Source: Bacillus_BD sp963787345 (GTDB taxonomy: Bacteria; Bacillota; Bacilli; Bacillales; Cytobacillaceae). Taken from it: a DNA stretch of 64,000 nucleotides. Under the pieces are notes generated by a model that saw only the letters and a list, made by a program, of their open reading frames with translations, was not told the DNA's origin and made no database searches. Shown here piece after piece: positions 56,101 to 63,929 of this stretch (position 1 is its first letter; every line of letters starts with the position of its first letter). A program made the position numbers and the translations under genes. Where the stretch lies: assembly GCA_963787345.1 (NCBI GenBank), contig CAWBCW010000027.1:62001-126000 (forward strand), given 5' to 3'.

Positions 56101-57589
56101 CATCAAAGGTATGCATTTGCGTATATAAAAAATCAATCTCTGTCATAAGCTTGGCGATATCTTTCGTTTTTTGTCCATCCTGCTGCGAAAGCTCTGATGC
56201 TTTTCCCATTAGAAACTTTTGATAGCCCAAATACTGTTTTACCGTTTCTTGTATCGATTGATAGGCATGAAGCCATTGGTCTTTTACTTCTTCCTTAATT
56301 TCTTCCATTCTTTGATTGACTTGCTCTAGGCCGCTATTTTGTTCCAATGTAGCAATTTGCTGTGAAAGGGCACCTATCGATTGTTCATTTTCATACCATT
56401 CTTTCAAAAGAAGTTGAAAAGAGAGCTCATCTTTTCGTTCCTGTTTCAGGCTAACAACCTCTTCTACTGCCGTATACTTCTGCTTTTCTTCCTCTAATTT
56501 CTTTTCCCAATCTAAAACGTCCCGGTGAGCCTTTGCGTATTCTAAATTATCTTTTTGAAAACGTAAATCTACTAGTTTATTATTTAATCGTTCAATATCC
56601 TTTTCTAAAGACTGTTGTTTTTCTTCCTCTGTTTCCTTCAAATGTTTTAAGGCTCCCAGCAATTGTCTTCCTACTTTAATACTGGCTTCCACAATTTCTT
56701 TATGCTGGATTCCTCTCTCTAAATGTTCCTCAAAAGGGACAATGTCCTCTAGAAACTCTTTATGGGCTTGTTCTCTTTTTAACAAGATTGGCAGGTCCTT
56801 CGCAATGCTCGCTTGGCTCTTGAAGATTTCCACGAGATCATTCTTTTGATGCTCGGTTCGATGCAACACTCCACTTATAGTTGGAATAATTCTTTTCTGG
56901 AACAAGGAATGATCATCCTCCGCACCTTCAAAGAATTTCCCGACCCCGCCTTCATCTTTGTTTATTTCTTTCATAATATCCCAGTCTTTACGGTTAATGC
57001 CGTATGCATCAAGAATGCGGTAATGCTTTTTCGTATCCCGATAAACGTCATACCCATTCCACTTCAAATAATCCTTCAACTCTTCTGTTTCGGCTGCTTC
57101 CCCATGTTCATAGAGTGGAATATGCTCAAGCGCAGCCTCTTCATTCCGATCAAACTCTCTAGTATAAAAGGTAATATTCGGAATGATTTTCGCTTCTTGT
57201 TCTAACGTCCTCCGCTCATGTTCATCTTCATCACTCATGGAAATCCGCTGTTCAGCTGAAAACATTCCTCCCGTAATCAAATGCCTTTGTTCTGCACCGT
57301 CTAGTTCCCATTGAATCGCGACATGAAACGTATAAGGTATAAATTGCTCCTTATGGTTAAAAAAGAACTGTTGATAATAACGATTATTCTGTTTTCCCCA
57401 CGAAGTACCTGGTTTAAGGATTTGGAAAATCGTTTGAAGGAATACCCCTTTTCCTCCCCCATTCATCATCGCAATCAAACCATTTGTTGAGGTTTCCTCA
57501 TTATGGAAATGAAAAGTAGTATCCTTATATTGCTTTTGCATGCCGTCATATTTCAGTCCTACAATTCTAATTCGATAAATCTTCGGCAT
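53120..57589 (-). CDS. jetC: Wadjet JetC-like SMC/MukB-type ATPase
   Basis: 1489 residues. The N-terminal ATPase lobe has a P-loop region MMNGGGKGVFLQ. Very long heptad-rich coiled coils (about 280-620 and 740-1200) enclose a globular middle section (about 625-740, GIDVFYGTQYLQSL). The C-terminal lobe has a signature-like SDGSGGQKLSARM and a Walker B region PLVCDNPFGQAAS. The canonical Ser/Thr after the P-loop Lys is Gly, and the usual catalytic Glu after Asp is Asn. As part of a plasmid-cleaving condensin it would extrude DNA loops. Start ATG 57589 chosen for GAGGAG 7 nt upstream; overlaps jetB. A type III-like Wadjet is my best reading. Confidence 0.85.
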   Translation of the reverse strand: MPKIYRIRIVGLKYDGMQKQYKDTTFHFHNEETSTNGLIAMMNGGGKGVFLQTIFQILKPGTSWGKQNNRYYQQFFFNHKEQFIPYTFHVAIQWELDGAEQRHLITGGMFSAEQRISMSDEDEHERRTLEQEAKIIPNITFYTREFDRNEEAALEHIPLYEHGEAAETEELKDYLKWNGYDVYRDTKKHYRILDAYGINRKDWDIMKEINKDEGGVGKFFEGAEDDHSLFQKRIIPTISGVLHRTEHQKNDLVEIFKSQASIAKDLPILLKREQAHKEFLEDIVPFEEHLERGIQHKEIVEASIKVGRQLLGALKHLKETEEEKQQSLEKDIERLNNKLVDLRFQKDNLEYAKAHRDVLDWEKKLEEEKQKYTAVEEVVSLKQERKDELSFQLLLKEWYENEQSIGALSQQIATLEQNSGLEQVNQRMEEIKEEVKDQWLHAYQSIQETVKQYLGYQKFLMGKASELSQQDGQKTKDIAKLMTEIDFLYTQMHTFDAKEVELTEEFGDRVSYDLKSLIENLTKQLNDNKVRLDELQGEEKLSIEKQNQLAETLGTLNQSIKHSEEKCDELRKGNEKQEERETKLYGKLHGLLADVSVPFTPSLLSNYALKIEEMLDQNRQQEEEIKKELWESQLDHALNDEHFWIANRDVKELKEWIDEKTGIDVFYGTQYLQSLTTEEMAQHLISHPLLPYGLVVNQHQWKKINVQVLSGRLFKSPVPIFLREEMNNVNDDQSSFILINGKERELITDHSQFTNWKIKVEKEIEDKNEALVEIAKTETTLRRILKEIDRFLANELSIDIEKAIHQEEGALQAKKVQLQEITRQEEKEKELQFQLKDKLEKTLKKIESLSKDLEILKDFEQERISHGENKRVKEEKEKQKDTFVLKQQEIEKELETINELQTQWNQTYVEWKLKTELNIKEIAVFIEGAVFPVDEKADKYEETPRLSLRVLDEINGRMEELKQLQKSKEEQARELLVIQAKKETEQKQQKKLERKMNSQQKDWKESPEPDEPIEILENMLKTAQKDLKEAGKEEREQGTIVTKVETTLELATEQRTKSEKKAAKHEKQPEKWENLDLELKTVEIKDVTKITKDELKKTEKRYKETETNIAGYEGDLLTLSVILKEEGTAFTEDDIKKIQSQGKSCILSWCEDHQSIQEEGKEKHAKIEQQLRNLKLIIEGKDWEIRFKNEVLTTLDHMDTRHYGHIQTVVKNMKRFSQSGLEQLERDKERAEKAQNFWASRASMKVMSISEAIRSMIAKMKLKNERGSFPLVQLKEDILPKKADEIEPLLKQHFVSAINKITKQFDTIDEHNRALDQEIKQLISDEQILFVSLRNRYPELLVYNMRTDNAFMYGKPQKEHYSTWQTINQGSKTKSDGSGGQKLSARMVMMMMLLSVKSETDQSWVPLVCDNPFGQAASSHVLDPIFAVAEKLKFQFIVVTPPELVKTEISQRFEAYYKLDFIRENGKEIISDTVVPAFRIYQGEETVQQ

Positions 57590-58313
57590 CCTCATTCTCC
57601 TCTGTGATCATCATTTTTTTAAACATTTCATAACGGTCATAATCATGATATAAATATTCAATCCGTTCAAAAAGCTCAGGCTTAGGGATCGCTTTCGGAA
57701 TATCATCTCGATCGAGAATGATAATGAGCCCTTCTGTTTCCAATAACCGCATAGCTGTCGTAATTAAGCCGATTCTAGTCCGTCTATTTCCTTTTTTCGT
57801 TCCAAAATCATCCGTGTCAACCTCCATGTATTTCCAGACAGTGACAACTTCCTTCATATCAATCCGTTCTTCTTCTCCAAAGCTCGGGTTCCCCTTTAAC
57901 TGGCTATCCCAATTCATAACGAGTTCATTGACTTGCCGTTCTAATGCGTAATAACTAATGCCCTCTCGCTTCGTCCGAATTTTTGCCGCTTGGTTTCGAT
58001 CAATACTCGCGAGAAAAGCCATAATGACGATACTCATTAAGTGAAAATGCTTTTTTGTTTCAATTTGGCGATGCTTCTCTTTCATATGGGTAAAATTAGT
58101 AGCGAAAACAGAGCCTGTTGGCTGGACCACTAATTGGATGCGTTTAGGAGTTTCAATGATATACGTACCAGATTCATCTGCCATTATAAGAACCGCCTGC
58201 CTCACTTCCGGCTCAAAATAGGACTGGAAATGTTCACTATTTTCGTCAATCGCTTTGTCTTTCAATAACGAAAAATAAACGGCTGAAGCTTTTTTCATCG
58301 TTTCGGAATTCAT
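57567..58313 (-). CDS. jetB: Wadjet JetB-like subunit (small kleisin-associated protein)
   Basis: 248 residues, mostly winged-helix-like and helical: AVYFSLLKDKAIDENSEHF near the start, RQVNELVMNWD and a C-terminal AMRLLETEGLIIILDRDDIPK resembling a wHTH. It corresponds in place and size to the MukE/JetB partner that binds the kleisin. ATG 58313 follows AGGAGG and overlaps the jetA stop by 4 bp (ATGA); its 3' end overlaps jetC. The protein family number is not certain from sequence alone. Confidence 0.75.
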   Translation of the reverse strand: MNSETMKKASAVYFSLLKDKAIDENSEHFQSYFEPEVRQAVLIMADESGTYIIETPKRIQLVVQPTGSVFATNFTHMKEKHRQIETKKHFHLMSIVIMAFLASIDRNQAAKIRTKREGISYYALERQVNELVMNWDSQLKGNPSFGEEERIDMKEVVTVWKYMEVDTDDFGTKKGNRRTRIGLITTAMRLLETEGLIIILDRDDIPKAIPKPELFERIEYLYHDYDRYEMFKKMMITEENEDAEDLSN

Positions 58314-59815
58314 TTGATTTCCTCCTGTACACGTATTTTAAAAGGGGTCATTTTGATTCGTTGCCAGAAAAACGGTTGTGCACGATGATCATACTCAGTA
58401 AAAATTTTCATGCCTTCAAACGTTTGAAATTGCGGATATTCCATCATGAGTTTATAAAGAAGAATTTCCCTTTCATCACTTAACGTTTCTTCTTTCCTGT
58501 AGAGGACTTGAATCTTTAGCGGCTTTTTATCAAACATCATCCATAAATCAATCGTTTCCGATTCTTCTACCCATAAATCCTGTATCTCTTTAGGCAACTC
58601 CGCTAAATGCGCTAGAGAAAACTCTCCATATGTTTGGATGTATTGAAATACATAACTCCAAGCCTTAATAACAGAATCCCAGTTCGTCACGCGCTGAGTC
58701 GTAATACTTTCTTGTGTTTCTTCCTCCACTACCACTTCTACATCACGTGTTTCATCAAATTCTTGTTCCCCCCAAATCCAATCAAGGGGCAAGATAAATT
58801 CATTTTTTGGTGAAAATAAAGGAGAAAGAACCCTTTCCACGTCCTCAAAATCATGAATTCCTTCCTTCATGAACCAATTTTCGTAATAATGCTCTCTGAA
58901 TGAAACAAGACTGTTTTCCCAAAATATTGAAGGGTTCTCTACTTTTAATTTCATCTCATAGGAAACATTTTGAATGACGAGTTTTGCAAAACGATCATGC
59001 AGTTGCCTCGTGTGATTAATTTTTTCTTGAAGTAAAATCAATTCTTTCTGAATAAAATCATCTTCTTCACTTCTCTTTGATTTTTCAACCATGCTCGTGA
59101 TCGTACGGAAATGATTTTTTTCTTCTTCAAATTGCTTTTCAATTTCACCACGATTGTCGGCCCTTTGCCATTCCTCTTCAATCAGGAGGATTTTGGGATT
59201 GTTGATCATTTCCTTTTGAAAGGTGAATTCTTTTGCCATTAAGCGGTTTACTCGTGATATGAGGTGATCGAGGTTACGTAATGCTTTTTGAAAATTTCCG
59301 TTTTTTATTAATTGCATACTATAGAGTTGTTCAATCGTTATGGAGAGCTCTTCAGCCATCTCCCTGCTCATAAAAATCATTTCCTGAGCAATATCTGTCA
59401 GTTTATAGACGATGGAACCACCCATCTCTAAATTAGTATATAATTCATCCATTGTGACATATCGGAAGACCTGAGTTTCCCAAGTCTGTCTTATTTCATC
59501 ATAATAAAGGGCTTCAAACGGCTTACTATATTCCTCTTTCCCCTGATACAAGAGCCCGCTTGTAATACGTTCAATCTGCTTATCATCAGCTAAAAGCTTC
59601 ATTTGTTTGATTGAATCTTCAACCATATACTTAATATCTACTTTACGTCTTTGCTCATCATCATTTAATTCGCGATAAAAAATCGTAAGGAGCACTTGCA
59701 TAAGAATCGTTTGAATGTAAGGCTTTAATTCCCCTACCTCCATTCCCCTGCCAAGTTCAAATAATGGATTCAATCTTTGCATTCGCTGGGCAAATCCATC
59801 CCATGATTCGTTCAC
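58310..59815 (-). CDS. jetA: Wadjet JetA-like kleisin subunit
   Basis: About 501 residues, helical and acidic. It contains GRGMEVGELKPYIQTILMQV, SIVYKLTDIAQEMIFMSREM and a C-terminal RIKMTPFKIRVQEEIK. Position, size and helical content fit the MukF/JetA kleisin. The GTG 59815 start overlaps the jetD stop (GTGA), with GGAGG 8 nt upstream. A longer reading from ATG 59830 would place the start inside that ribosome binding site. It belongs to the coupled jetD-A-B-C operon. Confidence 0.75.
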   Translation of the reverse strand: MNESWDGFAQRMQRLNPLFELGRGMEVGELKPYIQTILMQVLLTIFYRELNDDEQRRKVDIKYMVEDSIKQMKLLADDKQIERITSGLLYQGKEEYSKPFEALYYDEIRQTWETQVFRYVTMDELYTNLEMGGSIVYKLTDIAQEMIFMSREMAEELSITIEQLYSMQLIKNGNFQKALRNLDHLISRVNRLMAKEFTFQKEMINNPKILLIEEEWQRADNRGEIEKQFEEEKNHFRTITSMVEKSKRSEEDDFIQKELILLQEKINHTRQLHDRFAKLVIQNVSYEMKLKVENPSIFWENSLVSFREHYYENWFMKEGIHDFEDVERVLSPLFSPKNEFILPLDWIWGEQEFDETRDVEVVVEEETQESITTQRVTNWDSVIKAWSYVFQYIQTYGEFSLAHLAELPKEIQDLWVEESETIDLWMMFDKKPLKIQVLYRKEETLSDEREILLYKLMMEYPQFQTFEGMKIFTEYDHRAQPFFWQRIKMTPFKIRVQEEIK

Positions 59816-60885
59816 ATCCATCTCCTCCATGTTTCTATGTTTAAGACTTCCTGCGGGATTCGTTTATTTTCCTGCCATAATTGAAGCAAAATAACCCTTT
59901 CTTCCTCGGTAAACCATTTGAAGAAGGAATCACGGGATTCAATGTTTTGTGTTTGACCTTGTTTCTGATCATTTCTTTGATCAAAACAATCAAGCATTTT
60001 GCGGTAAATCTTTAATGCAGGTTGGATGCAGCATTGGGGATATTTTTCTACCAATCGAGCAAAAATTCCATATCCTGTAGCATCAAGATCCCCAGCATAA
60101 TAGAAAAGATAGGATTTTTCAGGAAACATTCGAAAGAAAAAGGAGAAGCTTCGTTCAATTTTGTTTCCTTCCCCATAAATGATGAGTTCCGGTTCATAAT
60201 CAAGTTGATTGGCTTCCAATAATTTAATGGAAGTATGGAAGAATGATAGATTTTCAACAATGAGTACCCGTTGAATATCTTTCATTTCTTTCCCTTGTTT
60301 CACCCAAAAAACAAAAGGCTCTCCGTAATTGACGATCTTCAGTTCTTCTTCTGAAATACCAATTCTCAATAAAAAACCTTTTCCATCAGGGAAAAGTTCA
60401 GCGTCTCGTAAAAACTTTTCATGTCCAAAAAGCTCTAAGCTTCTTTCCTCGAGGGATACAACTTCCCGTTCCCCATCGGACTGGAGAAAGGTATACAAAT
60501 TTTGAATTCGTGTCCATTCCTCTTTCGTTTGCCATTCGGGATATCGTTCATAAAAGGAAAAATCAAACCGATCCCCTAATTTCATCATCTCGAGACGATC
60601 CCATTTTTCTGTCTCTACTTTTCGATCAACCCAATAATATAAAGCGAGTACGGGGGTTTTTCCATTGTATTGATTATTGCGAATCGGAATTAGCTGTCCT
60701 TCTTCTTGCAAACTAGTAATTGCATGATAAAACAACGAATACCCATCCATTTCAAAATAATTATCCACAAGCTTGCGTAATTGTATTTCTAAATCATTTA
60801 TATTAATCTTCTTTTTTTGATTAGGGTGCTGGATGTCTTCTATAAAGCCCCTCACACGCGTTTCAATGATATCGATTGTAACCAC
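59812..60885 (-). CDS. jetD: Wadjet JetD-like Toprim nuclease subunit
   Basis: About 355 residues. The C-terminal Toprim-like domain has VLIVENLSFF (catalytic Glu) and FYYAGDLDATGYGIF (the D-x-D pair), as in the DUF2220 nuclease of Wadjet JetD that cuts circular plasmid DNA. The N-terminal half is a helical arm and winged-helix region. It is the first gene of the operon, unlike the A-B-C-D order of type I. The start is unusual: GTG 60885 overlaps the AGGTGG site, whereas ATC 60876 sits 5 nt after it and would give M-D-I-I-E. Confidence 0.85.
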   Translation of the reverse strand: MVTIDIIETRVRGFIEDIQHPNQKKKININDLEIQLRKLVDNYFEMDGYSLFYHAITSLQEEGQLIPIRNNQYNGKTPVLALYYWVDRKVETEKWDRLEMMKLGDRFDFSFYERYPEWQTKEEWTRIQNLYTFLQSDGEREVVSLEERSLELFGHEKFLRDAELFPDGKGFLLRIGISEEELKIVNYGEPFVFWVKQGKEMKDIQRVLIVENLSFFHTSIKLLEANQLDYEPELIIYGEGNKIERSFSFFFRMFPEKSYLFYYAGDLDATGYGIFARLVEKYPQCCIQPALKIYRKMLDCFDQRNDQKQGQTQNIESRDSFFKWFTEEERVILLQLWQENKRIPQEVLNIETWRRWM

Positions 60886-61053
60886 CTGCTTATTCTACGT
60901 TATTACTCCTATTACTCTTTTAATTATAAACTAGTATTCTAGTCTAAGTAACCTCTTGTCTAGTTTTTCCTTCAACAGTAGAATCCGGCACTGGGTACTA
61001 ACTTGTATAAACATATAAGCTAATTCTAGTAGACATTTCTAACTTTGAATCTA

Positions 61054-61082
61054 AAACAAAAAAACTGCCCATATGAGCAGTT
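61054..61082 (-). terminator. terminator after the TetR gene
   Basis: AACTGC-TCATATGG-GCAGTT on the minus strand followed by TTTTTTG; overlaps the stop codon. Confidence 0.75.
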
Positions 61083-61641
61083 AAATTTCCTTCAATATAT
61101 TGGGTAAAAATTGTGAAACCGTTTGAAGTGGGATCGTATCGTTTTTCGCTAAGCAAAGCACAATTCCACCTTCGATCGCAGCAACGATCATGAGAGCCGT
61201 TGAATAAGCATTTTCCTCTGAAACGCCATCTTCCACTAACTTATCTGAACAAATTCTTAAGATTGCTCTATATAATAAGTTACTTGCATTTCGAACCGGT
61301 TCACTCAGAGATTCCATTTCTCGAACAATGCTTGTAAACGTATAGCCTGTAATGGTCCCTTCTTTTTCAAATCGATCCATTAACACAGCAACTAGAGCAC
61401 GTGTTGCATCTAATGTCGTTGAATGTTGACTAAATATTCTTTCCATATCATCTGTAATTGCCTCATTCATTGAACGAAGACAGGCAATGAGTAACTCTTC
61501 TTTGCCATTTGGAAAATGATGATAAAGAGATCCTTTTGTAATTTTACATACTTTTAAAATTTCATTTAATCCGACACTCTTGAAGCCTTTTTGTTGGAAT
61601 AAAGCAGTCGCAGTCTCTATGATTAATGATTTTGTATCCAT
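61081..61641 (-). CDS. TetR/AcrR family regulator (LmrA/YxaF-like)
   Basis: 186 residues. The N-terminal HTH (about 5-50) reads ETATALFQQKGFKSVGLNEI and CKITKGSLYHHFPNGKEELL, the G-S-L-Y-H-H-F tail being diagnostic. The C-terminal ligand domain includes EENAYSTALMIVAAIEGGIVL, close to the LmrA/YxaF subgroup that often controls exporters or CoA-dependent degradation. It lies 240 bp from, and in the same direction as, the CoA-transferase pair upstream of it, so control of that pair is plausible but unproven. Confidence 0.9.
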   Translation of the reverse strand: MDTKSLIIETATALFQQKGFKSVGLNEILKVCKITKGSLYHHFPNGKEELLIACLRSMNEAITDDMERIFSQHSTTLDATRALVAVLMDRFEKEGTITGYTFTSIVREMESLSEPVRNASNLLYRAILRICSDKLVEDGVSEENAYSTALMIVAAIEGGIVLCLAKNDTIPLQTVSQFLPNILKEI

Positions 61642-61790
61642 TTTGTATATAAAACCCCCTTATATCGGCCGGTTAAATATACCAAATATGTTCTAATATG
61701 TTCAATTTATTCATGGTGATTTCCTTACATCAAGGGGACTTCTGCAGAGTGAAGTTAAAGGCTTGTTTTATTCTTTTTTCGAGCAGCCCG

Positions 61791-61839
61791 ACACCCACCT
61801 CATAATGATGAGAATTTATAAACGAAAGATAGTGGGTGT
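61791..61839 (-). terminator. hairpin downstream of the CoA-transferase genes
   Basis: ACACCCAC / GTGGGTGT arms bracket an inner CTCAT-AATG-ATGAG hairpin. No T-run, so termination is uncertain; a structured 3' UTR is an alternative. The rest of 61642-61882 shows nothing else. Confidence 0.35.
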
Positions 61840-61882
61840 TCAACCATAACTGCCCATAAAAGTTGAGAGGTTGATTGGACTT

Positions 61883-62554
61883 CTATATAAGACCGGAGGA
61901 CTTTAAATCGTTAAGTAGTTTTTGACTGACAAGATAGTGAGCCTCTGTTTTATCATGAACCTCCTGAAGGGTAGCATCACCTTGTAATTCAACAAGCTCC
62001 ATCCCCTGTGAAGTAAAATCAAATACAGCCAAATCCGTAATAAGACGATGAACAACTTTCTGACCCGTTAACGGCAACGTACATGAGCGTTTAACTTTTG
62101 ATTCCCCGTGTTTGTTTGTATGCTCCATAATAATGATGACTCGCTTTGCACCATGAACTAAGTCCATTGCACCGCCCATCCCTTTTACCATCTTGCCTGG
62201 AATCATCCAGTTTGCTAAATCACCTTTTTCGGATACTTCCATCCCACCTAAGATCGCTAAATCAATATGTCCGCCTCTAATCATCGCAAATGACTCCGAA
62301 CTATCAAAAAATGATGCTCCTCGTATGGCTGTTACCGTCTCTTTACCAGCATTAATTAAATCTGGATCCTCTTCTCCATTATATGGGTAAGGTCCAATTC
62401 CAAGCAGGCCGTTTTCTGATTGCAACATTACGTTATACTTACTAGGGATTTCATTCGCAATTAATGTTGGCATCCCAATCCCAAGATTGACATTCATTCC
62501 GTCTTTAATTTCCTTTACTGCTCTTTTTACGATGGATAAACGACTGTTACTCAT
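61883..62554 (-). CDS. 3-oxoacid CoA-transferase subunit B
   Basis: 223 residues. The catalytic glutamate lies in MLQSENGLLGIGP, and MNVNLGIGMPTLIANE and the GGHIDLAILGGMEVSE segment are family hallmarks (ScoB/AtoA). With subunit A it transfers CoA between succinyl-CoA or acetyl-CoA and a 3-oxoacid such as acetoacetate. Its ATG overlaps the stop of subunit A (ATGA). Confidence 0.93.
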   Translation of the reverse strand: MSNSRLSIVKRAVKEIKDGMNVNLGIGMPTLIANEIPSKYNVMLQSENGLLGIGPYPYNGEEDPDLINAGKETVTAIRGASFFDSSESFAMIRGGHIDLAILGGMEVSEKGDLANWMIPGKMVKGMGGAMDLVHGAKRVIIIMEHTNKHGESKVKRSCTLPLTGQKVVHRLITDLAVFDFTSQGMELVELQGDATLQEVHDKTEAHYLVSQKLLNDLKSSGLI

Positions 62555-63264
62555 TGAGCCTCTCCCCCTTTCACACTTTGGACCATTAGTCGTTCAATCC
62601 GTTTTTCATAAACAGAACCTTTCACAATTCGCTGGACATAGATTCCAGGTGTATGTATCTCATCTGGATCCAACTCACCTATACCTACTATTTCTTCTAC
62701 CTCAACAATCGTGATTCTTCCTGCTGTTGCTGCTAATGGGTTAAAGTTACGTGATGTTTTTCTAAAAACAAGATTACCAAATGGATCTGCCTTCCAAGCT
62801 TTCACAAGAGAGAAATCACCAACAATTCCTCTTTCCAGCAAATAGTTGCGCCCATCAAACTCTTTCATTTCTTTTCCTTCCGCAATCGGTGTCCCAACAC
62901 CTGTAGCTGTATAAAAGGCTGGAATTCCAGCACCACCGGCACGGATTCTTTCTGCTAACGTTCCCTGAGGGATTAATTCAACTTCAATTTCACCACTTAA
63001 GAATTGGGCCTCAAAAGCCTTATTCTCACCTACGTAAGAGGCCATCATCTTTTTAATTTGTTTATTTTCAAGAAGCAGCCCTAAGCCCCAACCATCCACT
63101 CCGCAGTTATTACTAACAACCGTTAACTCTTTCGTACCTTGATCTCTGAGTGCAATAATTAAGTTTTCTGGTATCCCGCAAAGACCAAATCCACCAACAA
63201 CTAGCGTTGAGCCATCATGGATATCGTGAATCGCATCCTCGATGGAATCAAAGATTTTTCCCAT
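62551..63264 (-). CDS. 3-oxoacid CoA-transferase subunit A
   Basis: 237 residues, MGKIFDSIEDAIHDIHDGST with the CoA-binding VVGGFGLCGIPENLI, NNCGVDGWGLGLLL and GSGGAG-like RAGGAGIPAFYT loops of ScoA/AtoD. ATG 63264 is chosen for GGGGGAT about 8 nt upstream; the longer reading to 63324 adds an unlikely hydrophobic leader. Operon with subunit B. Confidence 0.93.
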   Translation of the reverse strand: MGKIFDSIEDAIHDIHDGSTLVVGGFGLCGIPENLIIALRDQGTKELTVVSNNCGVDGWGLGLLLENKQIKKMMASYVGENKAFEAQFLSGEIEVELIPQGTLAERIRAGGAGIPAFYTATGVGTPIAEGKEMKEFDGRNYLLERGIVGDFSLVKAWKADPFGNLVFRKTSRNFNPLAATAGRITIVEVEEIVGIGELDPDEIHTPGIYVQRIVKGSVYEKRIERLMVQSVKGGEAQ

Positions 63265-63422
63265 ATTCATATCCCCCAATCTAGAAATATTTTTAAAAGT
63301 TATTAAAATTAATATACTATTCATAACTTTACAACTATTATTCTTGTTAGTAAAGTTAACATTACTTATATATATTTAATAAAACTTACATAAAGAAGTA
63401 CGTTTCATTCTTTTTAAAAGTA

Positions 63423-63452
63423 AAGGATGCCCACGATAACATAGGCATCCTT
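63423..63452 (-). terminator. terminator after the thioesterase gene
   Basis: AAGGATGCC / GGCATCCTT stem, followed on the minus strand by TTACTTTT. Confidence 0.65.
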
Positions 63453-63480
63453 AACATAACTTTTTTGATAGACGATCGAA

Positions 63481-63894
63481 TTATTGAGCTGTTGCTGGTT
63501 GAAGATGTTTCATTAATTCAGTTCTTATTGATTCCGGGATTTTAACCGATTTCCCTGTATTACGATCAATAAACACATTTGTAAGGCTTCCCTTTGCCAC
63601 GAGAGCATCTTCTTTGTAAAATTGAAAGGAAAGTGTGTACGAAGAATTTCCCAATTTAGAAATCGATACTTGTCCTTCTAGCTCATCATCATATCCAATC
63701 TCCCCTAGATAACTACATTCCACATGAACCCGCGGCACGTCAAACCCCAGTTGGATAATTTTCTTATAGGGATAACCGATCGTCCTAAAAAAATCATGGT
63801 CCATGATTTCAAAATAACGAAAGATCGCACTGTAATGAATCCTTTCAGATGCATCCGTATCGACAAATTGAATACGTATTTTGTTTGTGATCAC
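63481..63894 (-). CDS. acyl-CoA thioesterase, hot-dog fold (YbgC/4HBT-like)
   Basis: 137 residues. FVDTDASERIHYSAIFRYFE is the active-site region with the catalytic Asp (D-T-D); in most YbgC-like proteins Gly-x-Val-Tyr follows, here ERIHY. The C-terminal SLTNVFIDRNTGKSVKIP completes the hot-dog strand. It hydrolyses short or aromatic acyl-CoAs. GTG 63894 has AGGTGG 7 nt upstream. It precedes the CoA-transferase genes on the same strand, separated by 217 bp and a terminator. Confidence 0.88.
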   Translation of the reverse strand: MITNKIRIQFVDTDASERIHYSAIFRYFEIMDHDFFRTIGYPYKKIIQLGFDVPRVHVECSYLGEIGYDDELEGQVSISKLGNSSYTLSFQFYKEDALVAKGSLTNVFIDRNTGKSVKIPESIRTELMKHLQPATAQ

Positions 63895-63929
63895 TTCAAA
63901 TCCACCTCATTTTTTATTTACTAATCAAA

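Noticed and set aside
53657..57205. Several plus-strand ORFs of 61-130 codons inside jetC
   Set aside because: Antisense shadows of the long coiled-coil gene; no ribosome binding sites or conserved motifs.
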